DNA of 6,426 nucleotides. Source: Akkermansiaceae bacterium. Lineage in GTDB: Bacteria > Verrucomicrobiota > Verrucomicrobiia > Verrucomicrobiales > Akkermansiaceae. The notes under the pieces are model-generated. The model did not search any database and had not been told where the DNA came from. It saw nothing but the letters and a program-made list of their open reading frames with translations. A program made the translations under genes and the position numbers. The DNA is taken from assembly GCA_023300205.1 (NCBI GenBank), contig JALZVD010000357.1, positions 1 to 6,426 on the forward strand, in the 5' to 3' direction. Shown here piece by piece: positions 1 to 6,235 of this stretch (positions within the stretch are counted from its first letter, which is position 1; every line of letters starts with the position of its first letter).

Positions 1-498
1 ATTCTGAAGCGTAAGATGGATGATTGGCAGACTAAGTTGCCTGATGATTTGGTAAGATTTCTTGCGGATAAGATTAAATCAAATATTAGGAGACTGGAGG
101 GGGCGTTAGTGCGTGTTGCAACTTTTGCTTCATTGGGGGGTAAGGATATATCTATCGAGAAAGTGGAGCATTTGTTGAAGGATATTTTACGTGAGGAGGG
201 TTCTCGGAAGGTGACGATAGATAGCATCCAGAAGATGGTTTCTGAGCATTTTGATATTAATATCTCTGATATGACAAGTCGACGAAGGCCTGCTAATATT
301 GCCTTTGCGAGACAAGTTGCGATGTTTTTGAGCCGTAAACTTACTCAGTCATCTTTGATGGAGATTGGCGATGCTTTTGGCGGGAGAGATCACGGGACTG
401 TGATTCATGCGGTGAAGAAAGTGGAGCAGCGGATCATAAAGGAAAATTCTGTTAGAGATACTGTGGATCTACTGGATGCGATGCTTCAGAGATCCTAA
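1..498 (+). CDS. dnaA: Chromosomal replication initiator DnaA, C-terminal part (5' end outside window)
   Basis: DnaA is the AAA+ ATPase that binds DnaA boxes at oriC, opens the duplex and helps load the replicative helicase. The frame is open from base 1, so the ATG at 16 is an internal Met and not the start. Of the 165 visible codons, 1-45 are the end of the AAA+ module, with the sensor 2 signature SNIRRLEGAL (codons 27-36). Codons 71-165 are DNA-binding domain IV: basic loop/helix RRPANIAFARQVAMFLSRKL, then LMEIGDAFGGRDHGTVIHA, the DnaA family signature. The usual GGRDHTTV is GGRDHGTV here, so the first of the two threonines is glycine. The gene ends with TAA at 496-498, and dnaN follows 206 bases later on the same strand, a classic origin-region order. 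Identity is certain from the motifs; domains I-II and the Walker motifs lie outside the window. Confidence 0.97.
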   Translation: MLKRKMDDWQTKLPDDLVRFLADKIKSNIRRLEGALVRVATFASLGGKDISIEKVEHLLKDILREEGSRKVTIDSIQKMVSEHFDINISDMTSRRRPANIAFARQVAMFLSRKLTQSSLMEIGDAFGGRDHGTVIHAVKKVEQRIIKENSVRDTVDLLDAMLQRS

Positions 499-614
499 GG
501 AAAATAGGGTGTGAATGCTTTATTTTTTGGTGTGATGCGCCTTGCTTATATTGTGGTTATTGTTTTGACTGGCACAACATGTAGTGAAATGACGTTATTT
601 TGCTAAAGAATGCT

Positions 615-623
615 TGATATAGT
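615..623 (+). promoter_or_regulatory. Candidate extended -10 promoter element for dnaN
   Basis: The sequence TGATATAGT contains TATAGT, a 5 of 6 match to the sigma-70-type TATAAT, preceded by TG with one intervening base (extended -10). No good -35 hexamer lies 16-18 bases upstream. A transcript would start near 630 and give a leader of about 75 bases carrying the inverted repeat at 658-679. An alternative is TAAAAT at 673-678, which lies in the right arm of that repeat. This is a pattern match only. Confidence 0.3.
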
Positions 624-657
624 TTTGGGGAAAGTTCATTTTGTGTTTAGCAGAAAT

Positions 658-679
658 TATTTTACGAGAGTGTAAAATA
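658..679. repeat. Perfect 8+8 bp inverted repeat just upstream of dnaN
   Basis: The arms TATTTTAC (658-665) and GTAAAATA (672-679) are exact reverse complements separated by six bases (GAGAGT). Allowing one mismatch, pairing continues two more bases on each side. The repeat ends 25 bases before the dnaN ATG. It could be an operator whose occupancy blocks dnaN transcription, or an AT-rich hairpin in the dnaN leader. No run of T follows, so it is not an intrinsic terminator. The function is inferred; the symmetry is seen directly. Confidence 0.55.
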
Positions 680-704
680 TTTAATATTACCTATTTAGAC
701 TGAA

Positions 705-1802
705 ATGAAATTTACCATCTCAAAACAATCCTTTATCGATGCGCTGTCACAGGTGCAGCATGTGGTCACTAACCGCACGACACTCCCTATTTTATCCAAT
801 GTATTAATTGAGGCAAGTGGTGGTCAGCTTAAGCTTACTACTACGGATCTTGATGTAGGTGTAGTAGGCTCTGTGGATGCTGATATTTCTAAGGAGGGTT
901 CAACTACGCTTCCAGTGAAGAGGCTTGCTAGTATTGTAAGAGAGTTACCTGCTGAGTTAGTTGAGGTTTCTGTGGATGGTAAGAACCATGCTTCTATTAA
1001 GTGTGGTCCATCATTTTTCAAGATTATTGGTTTAGGGGAGGATGAGTTTCCACCGTTACCTACTTTTGATGATGCTAAAGAATTTAAGATTAGTCAGGAA
1101 GTGTTATTGGATGCTTTGAAGAAGACATCTTATGCGATTTCTACTGATGAGACACGCTATGTTTTGAACGGTATTTATGCTTCTTTTAAGGAAGGTAAAA
1201 TGAGTTTAGTGGCAACTGATGGTCGCCGTCTAGCGATGGTTGAGAATGACTTAGAGTTTCCAGCTAGTAATGAGTGTGATGTGATCATCCCTGCTAAGGC
1301 TGTGAATGAGCTGCAACGTCTATTGAAGTCAGATGGTGATGTATTGATGAGACTGAACGATAGCCAAGTGTCCTTTGAGATCAATGGTAGTTTACTCGTT
1401 TCTAAGTTGATTGAAGGTAATTATCCAAATTACCGCCAGGTGATACCGAGTAACACTACTGAGCGTGTGGAGCTAGGGCGTGAAGCGTTCTTAGAGACTG
1501 TTCGCCGTGTGTCTATCTTAGCGACTGATAAATCTAATTCTGTTAAGTTAGCGTTTGGCGCGAATACAGTAGATGTGATGGCTAATACACAAGATGTGGG
1601 TGAGGCGACTGAGCAGATTGAGGTGAAGTATGCAGGTAAGGAATTTGCGATTGCATTCAATCCTGAGTTTTTGATGGCTCCACTTAAGAACTTGAGCACT
1701 GAGAATATCTACATTGATATGATCGATGAGATGAGCCCAGGTGTGGTGCGTATTGATGGATCTTTCCTCTACGTGATTATGCCAATGCGTGTTACTGGTT
1801 AA
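705..1802 (+). CDS. dnaN: DNA polymerase III beta subunit (sliding clamp)
   Basis: This is the ring-shaped processivity clamp that tethers DNA polymerase III to DNA and serves as a docking platform for repair polymerases and mismatch-repair proteins. At 365 residues it matches the usual bacterial length of about 366, made of three repeated clamp domains (roughly 1-120, 128-245, 246-365). Family landmarks are MKFTISKQSF at the start, RTTLPILSNVLIEA (24-37), DEFPPLP (113-119), ATDGRRLAM (170-178), LIEGNYPNYRQVIP (235-248) and the C-terminal YVIMPMR. Its M359-P360-M361-R362 segment corresponds to part of the peptide-binding cleft; three extra residues (VTG) follow. The ATG at 705 is the first start after an in-frame TAG at 696-698. 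No Shine-Dalgarno sequence precedes it. A strong terminator follows the stop, so dnaN is not joined to recF as in the common dnaA-dnaN-recF order. Confidence 0.97.
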   Translation: MKFTISKQSFIDALSQVQHVVTNRTTLPILSNVLIEASGGQLKLTTTDLDVGVVGSVDADISKEGSTTLPVKRLASIVRELPAELVEVSVDGKNHASIKCGPSFFKIIGLGEDEFPPLPTFDDAKEFKISQEVLLDALKKTSYAISTDETRYVLNGIYASFKEGKMSLVATDGRRLAMVENDLEFPASNECDVIIPAKAVNELQRLLKSDGDVLMRLNDSQVSFEINGSLLVSKLIEGNYPNYRQVIPSNTTERVELGREAFLETVRRVSILATDKSNSVKLAFGANTVDVMANTQDVGEATEQIEVKYAGKEFAIAFNPEFLMAPLKNLSTENIYIDMIDEMSPGVVRIDGSFLYVIMPMRVTG

Positions 1803-1824
1803 TCTAGAATCTATTTTAAACAAA

Positions 1825-1860
1825 GGCGTCACTATTCTTTATGAGTAGTGGCGTTTTTTT
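1825..1860 (+). terminator. Rho-independent terminator of dnaN
   Basis: The 5' arm at 1827-1837 pairs with 1843-1853 in an 11-bp stem containing two G-U wobbles, around a five-base loop (TTTAT). Seven T residues follow at 1854-1860. It lies 24 bases past the dnaN stop and just before the end of the convergent amidase gene. Read on the - strand the wobbles become C-A mismatches and only a short TTTGTTT follows, so it should work mainly for dnaN. Confidence 0.9.
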
Positions 1861-1871
1861 GTGAGGGGAGA

Positions 1872-2885
1872 TTATCTGGAGGTAGAGTTTAGAGCTGTGC
1901 GGTATTTGAAGATTCCTTCGTAAATCGCTGTGGCAATGGTGCTCTGGTAGGTTTCATTGTGAATGAGCTGAGCTTCGGCGGGGTTGCTCATAAAACCGCC
2001 TTCGACTAGGATGGCTGGGTTTTTGATACTACTGAGAACGCTGAATCTGGCACGTTTGATTCCTCTATCTGGGACTTTGTATTGTTCTACTCTTTCTTTG
2101 ATGCGGCCATGAATGGCGGTAGCGAGTGCGATGTTAGCTGAGTCTTGATAGTTGCCACTGCGCTGAGTGAAGTCTGAGCTTTTGATTCCACGGCCGTAGT
2201 GAGCTACGCCTACTGGAGAGAGTGTGAATGTCTCTATGCCTCTGGCGCCAGTGCGGCTACTGGCATTGAAGTGAATGGAGATGAAGATGGCGTTTGGGTA
2301 GCGATTAGCGATAGCGACGCGTTGGTTCAGTGAGCGTGAGACATGAGAGTCTCTGGTCATTACGACTTTAATGCCTTTAGCTTTAAGTCCAGCTTCTAGT
2401 GTGCGTGCTACTTTAAGGTTATAACCAGCTTCTGTGCCTAGCCTGTTGACTGCGCCTGCATCTGATCCTCCGTGTCCTGGGTCGATGATGACGGTGTTGA
2501 ATGATTTGGCATTGGGGATGAAGTGAGGTTTTAAAATGGGATCAATCATCTTGGCTACATCTGTCTGAGAGACGAGTAGTTTACTGCCGGATGCGGTGAC
2601 GGCTGTGCTGAGCTCGAACTTGAGGTCATTCATGTAGCAGATTTTGCTGCCTCTAGTGAATGACATTTTCACCTTTGAGTTTCTGAGCTCTAGCTTATTT
2701 CCTGATGAGGTCATTCTGTTGAATCCGTAGTTGGATTTGATGCTTCTCAAGGTGATGTAGCTTTTTCCGCTGACTGTGATTGATTCTAGTGCTGCTTGAG
2801 TTTCAGATATGGAGAAGATGAATAGAGCAAGAATGCTTAGTAGATAGCGATTGAGATTGAATGCTTTATATAGAAAATGAATCAT
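1872..2885 (-). CDS. Secreted N-acetylmuramoyl-L-alanine amidase (Amidase_3 family)
   Basis: This zinc enzyme cleaves the bond between N-acetylmuramic acid and the stem peptide of peptidoglycan, typically for daughter-cell separation or wall remodelling in the periplasm. Residues 1-31 form a signal peptide (hydrophobic LLSILALFIFSIS, cleavage likely after TQA). The catalytic domain spans about 130-328. IDPGHGGSDAG supplies zinc ligand H138, E152 fits the glutamate ligand, SIHFNAS supplies H205, and ILVEGGFMSN supplies catalytic E295, so the active site is complete. Residues 36-117 resemble the small domain found at the N terminus of copper amine oxidases and in some wall amidases; this is a weaker call. 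I see no AMIN, SPOR or LysM domain. The ATG at 2885 is the first after an in-frame TAA (2898-2900), and it keeps the signal peptide. No Shine-Dalgarno sequence precedes it. Terminators on both sides suggest a monocistronic gene. AmiC-like is possible, but I assign no symbol. Confidence 0.93.
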   Translation of the reverse strand: MIHFLYKAFNLNRYLLSILALFIFSISETQAALESITVSGKSYITLRSIKSNYGFNRMTSSGNKLELRNSKVKMSFTRGSKICYMNDLKFELSTAVTASGSKLLVSQTDVAKMIDPILKPHFIPNAKSFNTVIIDPGHGGSDAGAVNRLGTEAGYNLKVARTLEAGLKAKGIKVVMTRDSHVSRSLNQRVAIANRYPNAIFISIHFNASSRTGARGIETFTLSPVGVAHYGRGIKSSDFTQRSGNYQDSANIALATAIHGRIKERVEQYKVPDRGIKRARFSVLSSIKNPAILVEGGFMSNPAEAQLIHNETYQSTIATAIYEGIFKYRTALNSTSR

Positions 2886-2940
2886 AGTGGAGACGTGTTA
2901 CTGCTTGGTATTAGGAGAGTTAAGTTATGGATTAATTTTG

Positions 2941-2949
2941 ATGATAGCA
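2941..2949 (-). promoter_or_regulatory. Candidate extended -10 promoter element for the amidase gene
   Basis: Read on the - strand this is TGCTATCAT, an extended -10 (TG, one base, then TATCAT, 5 of 6 to TATAAT). No recognisable -35 lies 17 bases further upstream. Transcription would begin near 2934 and leave a leader of about 49 bases before the ATG at 2885. It lies downstream of the neighbour's terminator, where a separate promoter is needed. Confidence 0.3.
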
Positions 2950-3001
2950 AACTTAAAGTTGAGGTTTGGTAAAGGTCTTATTTGCGACTTTAAGGGTGGT
3001 A

Positions 3002-3033
3002 TAAAAAGATAGCGGCTCGAAATGAGCCGCTAT
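3002..3033 (-). terminator. Rho-independent terminator of the cytochrome/dehydrogenase-like gene
   Basis: On the - strand, ATAGCGGCTC and GAGCCGCTAT form a perfect 10-bp GC-rich stem around a five-base loop (ATTTC), followed by CTTTTTAT. It begins about 40 bases past the stop codon at 3075-3077 and should separate transcription of the large gene from the amidase gene. In the + direction the stem is not followed by a T run. Confidence 0.92.
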
Positions 3034-3074
3034 GTAATGATTGACTGAGTTTAGTGCTCAATTAGCAGGGGGGC

Positions 3075-6000
3075 TTATTTCTTAGCTGCTTTGTCTAGTG
3101 ATTTGATATATGCTAAGAGGTCTGAGAATTCGCTCAGGGTGAGTTCATCACAGAGGTGTAGGCTCATCATGTTGAGACCTGGTTCTGTTTTTACGACTTG
3201 TGTGGCGTCAAGTTTGGTAGGGATGCCTGCGATGTTGTTGACGATGATTTCTTTGTCATTTTGTGAGACGATGGTTCCCATGTGTAATCCGCCATCTTTC
3301 ATGGTGATGCTGACCCAGCTTTTGGCGATGGTTGCGCCTGGCTTGATGATTGCTTCAGCGAGGTCCCCATTTTTCATGTTACCTAGTGTGGTTAGGTCTG
3401 GGCCTTTGATGGCATCACCAATTTTGATGCCGTGACAAGCGATGCACCCTACTTTGGTAATAATTTTAGCACCTTTTTTAGGTTTTCCTTTATGGTTATT
3501 GACGTAGATGATGACGTCTTCGATAGCCGTTGATTCTATTGTTTTTACTACTTGTTTACCTTTGACTGGGCGTGGGTTAAGAGTTTGTACGTAGGCTCTA
3601 TTTTTCTTTAGCTTGGTGAGTAGTGCTGCTTTTGAGTCTGCGTCTGCTTGCTTATTTAGGGCGGTGATGAAGCTGGAAATTTTCTGCGTGCCACTCCAGT
3701 CTGTGGGGTAGAAGTATGGGCCGTGTGGGTCTGGGCGAGTGGACCACCATGTGGAGCCATCATATTCTATTTCTTTTTGATGAAGTCTGATGAGTGTGTC
3801 GGTGATGAGTGGCTTGAGCTTGGTGTCTGAGTTTGCTGCAGCGATGAGTGCGTCTACTACTTTATCAGAGTGCATGAACTTCATGGCGGCTAGTGCACCG
3901 CGCTGCATGGTTTCATCTGATGAGTTGAGTGCGGCGATGCAGCTGTCTTCAGAACCTAGTAGTAGGAGTGACTGGGTGGCGATGTGAGGCATGATGATGG
4001 CTGCATTCGGTGTGGAATGAGTCTTGAGGATCTTGCCCGCTTGGGATGGATCTGGTGATCTTGATACGATGAATTTAGCAGATCCTTTGGGGTTGGTGAG
4101 GATGCCTGTGGCTTTAAAGGTTACGGATTTTGGGGGCATTTTGAATGCGATGACGCTATTGGCGTGAGTGCCGATTCCTTTGGCTCCTTTTGGTAGTGGT
4201 TTGCCGAAGGTTGTTTTGTTGATGAGGGTTTTCCCTAGGTCTTGTTTGGCAGATTTCCATTTGTATTTGGTCATGTTTGTGGATTTTCCGAATTTCTGGA
4301 TAATGACGGGGTTGATCCATGCGACGTGGTCGTTTTTGTTGTCTGCACCGCCTTCTGCGATGAGGTAGAGCTCTTTGTAGGTGCTGATGTCTACTTTGAT
4401 TTCTACGGTTTGATTTCCTGTTATTTCGATGACTGTGGAATCTAAGTCATTATCGGAAATGGTGATTTTTTTAGTAGAGGGAGCGGCTTTAGCGATGAGC
4501 AGTGGTGCAGCGGCTTGGTTTGCTGTTCTACTCAGTGCGACGGCGGCGGCGACTTGGACTCTTGGGTTGGAGTCATTGAGTGCTGCTTTGAGTGTGTTTA
4601 TGTCAGCGTTTTTGGCTGATTTTATGCGATCTGCCATTGAGCGGATGCAGTGTTCTTTGATGCTGGGGTCAGAGGCGAGTTTGGTGAGTATGGCTTGAGC
4701 ATCTTTGTTAAGTTGGTGAGATAGCTGAGTTAGGGTGTAGATGGCTGCTACTCTGCTTTCTAGGGTGGCTGTGGTGTCTGCTGCGATTTCCTCAATGTGT
4801 GGGAGGTAGGAAGGGTGGTTTCTGTGAAGGATTTCTTGTTGTGTGTAGACTCTTGCTGTGGAGCTAGGGGTTCTCAGTAGAGCGACTAGTTTAGGTGCTT
4901 TTAATTTTGTTAGGTCTGGAAATTTTTTATATGTCCAGCCTTTAGGGGTGACGATGGAGATGAAGCCTTTATTAGGATTCCCGCTGTATCCTGCGCCGTC
5001 CCAGGCGGAGATGTACATTCTTCCGGATGCATCCACGTCTATGTCTGTGACTTGTGAGCAGGCGATGAAGTCTTCTGGTTTGTTGGTGAATGATGCGCCA
5101 TTTTTTTCTACACGGTGGATGTAGATGTGTGAGCGTCCCCAGTCAGTCATCATGAATGTCTTGTTGTATTTATCTGGCCAGCTTGGCTCCTCAAAGTAGA
5201 GGTTACCACAGCCTGATCCACCGCCGTATTCTCCGAGTGCAGGAAGGATGTCTTCTGGGAAGTTTGTGTATAGGCTAGGGTATCCGTATTGGCCGTTCTG
5301 GATGTAGTGGCTGAAGCGAGTCCACCAGCCGATGCCGTCATTGGTGTTTTCTCTGGTGACGATGTTCATGAACGGGTCAATGGATACGTCATAGACGTTA
5401 CGTGTGCCGTGGATGAAGGTTTCTATTTCTGTGCCGTCTGGTCGGACACGGACGATTCCGCCGCCGTGCATGCTGAGTTTTTTACCATCTGTTCCTGTGG
5501 CGTCGATGAATCCGAAGTCCCCGATGCTGATGTAGATCCAGCCGTCGATACCGAGGCGGATGTTGTTGGTTGAGTGGTCAGCGCCACGGCTTTGGAGGAA
5601 TTTTGGGTTGCCGATGTTGGTAATTAATGGTTTTGCTGGGCCGTCTGCTACACCGTCTTTGTTTGCGTCTATGAAGAGTGAGAGTTGCTGGGTGTGGATC
5701 TTGCCATTTTTGAGAGTGCTATGGAGGGCGATGAGCTTGTCTCCGATGGAGAGTAGTCCACGGGGGTTGTCCATTTTTGCGAAGATTGTGCGTTTGTCTG
5801 CTTTGCCGTCATTGTTGGTGTCACTTAGTTTCGCGATGTATCCTTTGTTTGCTTGTTTTCCTAGTGATCCTTGCATGTCAACTCCGACAAAGACATCGCC
5901 GTATGGTGATGCACAGATGACTGCTGGGCATGGAGTCATTTTGGCATCTGCAAATACTTGTGTTTCTAGCTCGTTCGGGACGGTAGTGTTGCCAGCTAGG

Positions 6001-6080
6001 GCGATAGATGAGAATGCACTAATACATGAAATAAGAGAAGTTATAGAATTGATCTTCATGGTTATAATACTAGAGGTCAT
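3075..6080 (-). CDS. Secreted dehydrogenase-like cytochrome c protein (Pirellula/Verrucomicrobium type)
   Basis: The 1001 residues match the PVC 'putative membrane-bound dehydrogenase' architecture (families TIGR02604 plus TIGR02603). It starts with a signal peptide ending near SSIALA. A six-bladed beta-propeller of glucose/sorbosone-dehydrogenase type follows (about 35-390), with two DxNxDGxxD calcium-type loops (87-95, 138-146), GADHSTNNIRLGIDGWIYISIGD and HGTRNVYD (224-231). Next come HEAT-like helices (about 400-535), an NPCBM-like beta-sandwich (about 540-676, GIGTHANS at 635-642), more HEAT-like helices (about 695-770), and a tryptophan-rich linker with TRPD and GPYFYP (773-800). A C-terminal cytochrome c domain has CIACH (879-883) for covalent heme, with M971 or M972 as likely axial ligand. 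It probably oxidises a sugar or related alcohol in the periplasm and passes electrons to its heme; the substrate is unknown. The Met at codon 8 (6059) is an equally good start, giving a cleaner signal peptide. Neither start has a Shine-Dalgarno sequence. Its codons are unusually rich in C and A endings compared with dnaN. Confidence 0.88.
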   Translation of the reverse strand: MTSSIITMKINSITSLISCISAFSSIALAGNTTVPNELETQVFADAKMTPCPAVICASPYGDVFVGVDMQGSLGKQANKGYIAKLSDTNNDGKADKRTIFAKMDNPRGLLSIGDKLIALHSTLKNGKIHTQQLSLFIDANKDGVADGPAKPLITNIGNPKFLQSRGADHSTNNIRLGIDGWIYISIGDFGFIDATGTDGKKLSMHGGGIVRVRPDGTEIETFIHGTRNVYDVSIDPFMNIVTRENTNDGIGWWTRFSHYIQNGQYGYPSLYTNFPEDILPALGEYGGGSGCGNLYFEEPSWPDKYNKTFMMTDWGRSHIYIHRVEKNGASFTNKPEDFIACSQVTDIDVDASGRMYISAWDGAGYSGNPNKGFISIVTPKGWTYKKFPDLTKLKAPKLVALLRTPSSTARVYTQQEILHRNHPSYLPHIEEIAADTTATLESRVAAIYTLTQLSHQLNKDAQAILTKLASDPSIKEHCIRSMADRIKSAKNADINTLKAALNDSNPRVQVAAAVALSRTANQAAAPLLIAKAAPSTKKITISDNDLDSTVIEITGNQTVEIKVDISTYKELYLIAEGGADNKNDHVAWINPVIIQKFGKSTNMTKYKWKSAKQDLGKTLINKTTFGKPLPKGAKGIGTHANSVIAFKMPPKSVTFKATGILTNPKGSAKFIVSRSPDPSQAGKILKTHSTPNAAIIMPHIATQSLLLLGSEDSCIAALNSSDETMQRGALAAMKFMHSDKVVDALIAAANSDTKLKPLITDTLIRLHQKEIEYDGSTWWSTRPDPHGPYFYPTDWSGTQKISSFITALNKQADADSKAALLTKLKKNRAYVQTLNPRPVKGKQVVKTIESTAIEDVIIYVNNHKGKPKKGAKIITKVGCIACHGIKIGDAIKGPDLTTLGNMKNGDLAEAIIKPGATIAKSWVSITMKDGGLHMGTIVSQNDKEIIVNNIAGIPTKLDATQVVKTEPGLNMMSLHLCDELTLSEFSDLLAYIKSLDKAAKK

Positions 6081-6094
6081 TGCTATTCTATCAA
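6064..6094 (-). promoter_or_regulatory. Candidate promoter of the cytochrome/dehydrogenase-like gene
   Basis: On the - strand TTGATA (6089-6094, 5 of 6 to TTGACA) is followed after 19 bases by TATTAT (6064-6069, 5 of 6 to TATAAT). The spacer is longer than the ideal 17. If used, transcription would start at about 6058-6055, at or just beside the ATG at 6059. That would exclude the ATG at 6080 and give an almost leaderless mRNA. This is a pattern match only. Confidence 0.3.
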
Positions 6095-6235
6095 GTAATC
6101 ATGGTAAAATTCGTAAAAACAGTGTATTTAGCTAGGATTTTCTAGGGTAGAGGAATGATTGTTGTCGACTAAAGTATTTATGGTAAATAGATTTCGTTGT
6201 GTTGTAAGATAGATTCAACGAAATTGAAATAATTT
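6081..6235. other. Divergent promoter region between the cytochrome gene and the epimerase-like gene
   Basis: These 155 AT-rich bases lie between two genes that read away from each other, so both promoters must lie here or overlap the gene starts. The half nearest the right-hand gene carries an inverted repeat (6191-6224). I found no convincing -35/-10 pair for the right-hand gene; TAAGAT at 6205-6210 is the best isolated -10-like hexamer, and it sits inside the repeat's spacer. Confidence 0.5.
6191..6224. repeat. Perfect 9+9 bp inverted repeat upstream of the epimerase-like gene
   Basis: The arms ATTTCGTTG (6191-6199) and CAACGAAAT (6216-6224) are exact reverse complements with 16 bases between them. 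The right arm ends 11 bases before the ATG at 6236. The position suits an operator for a dimeric repressor controlling the epimerase-like gene, and perhaps the divergent gene too. A leader hairpin is the alternative; no T run follows, so it is not an intrinsic terminator. The symmetry is seen; the regulatory role is inferred. Confidence 0.55.

Larger units (their letters stand above)
499..704 (+). other. dnaA-dnaN intergenic region
   Basis: This 206-base AT-rich gap holds no convincing gene. It contains an extended -10-like site (615-623) and an inverted repeat (658-679), listed separately. I looked for DnaA boxes (TTATNCACA or its complement). The best matches, TGTGAATGC at 510-518 and TGTGGTTAT at 552-560, fit only 7 of 9 positions, so I do not call oriC here. 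No intrinsic terminator is visible after dnaA, so read-through from dnaA into dnaN remains possible. Confidence 0.6.

Noticed and set aside
16..18. ATG at 16 as the start of a short independent gene
   Set aside because: The frame is open to base 1 and the five upstream codons (ILKRK) continue the conserved DnaA sequence, so this is an internal Met of truncated dnaA.
565..593. TTGACT (565-570) as a -35 box for dnaN
   Set aside because: No -10-like hexamer lies 16-18 bases downstream (AAATGA, AATGAC, ATGACG).
499..704. oriC between dnaA and dnaN
   Set aside because: The AT-rich gap is suggestive, but it lacks any canonical DnaA box or cluster; the best 9-mers match 7 of 9 positions. The origin may lie left of dnaA, outside the window.
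824..1832. Four - strand frames of 65-94 codons across dnaN
   Set aside because: Antisense to a complete, intact clamp gene and without motifs.
1822..1860. Bidirectional terminator serving both dnaN and the amidase gene
   Set aside because: On the - strand two stem positions become C-A mismatches and only TTTGTTT follows, so function for the amidase transcript is doubtful; called for the + strand only.
3091..5124. Several 65-114 codon + strand frames opposite the cytochrome gene (for example 3091-3435, 4429-4698, 4858-5124)
   Set aside because: All are shadows of the 1001-residue gene; their translations are low-complexity and match nothing known to me.
5560..6135. 191-codon open frame on the + strand opposite the signal-peptide and propeller region
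   Set aside because: It lies fully antisense to a gene with clear domain motifs in the other frame, shows no recognisable motif itself, and long antisense frames are expected opposite a strongly skewed coding strand.
6131..6150. CTAGG repeated twice (6132-6136 and 6143-6147) in the divergent region
   Set aside because: Only five bases long and two copies; easily due to chance.
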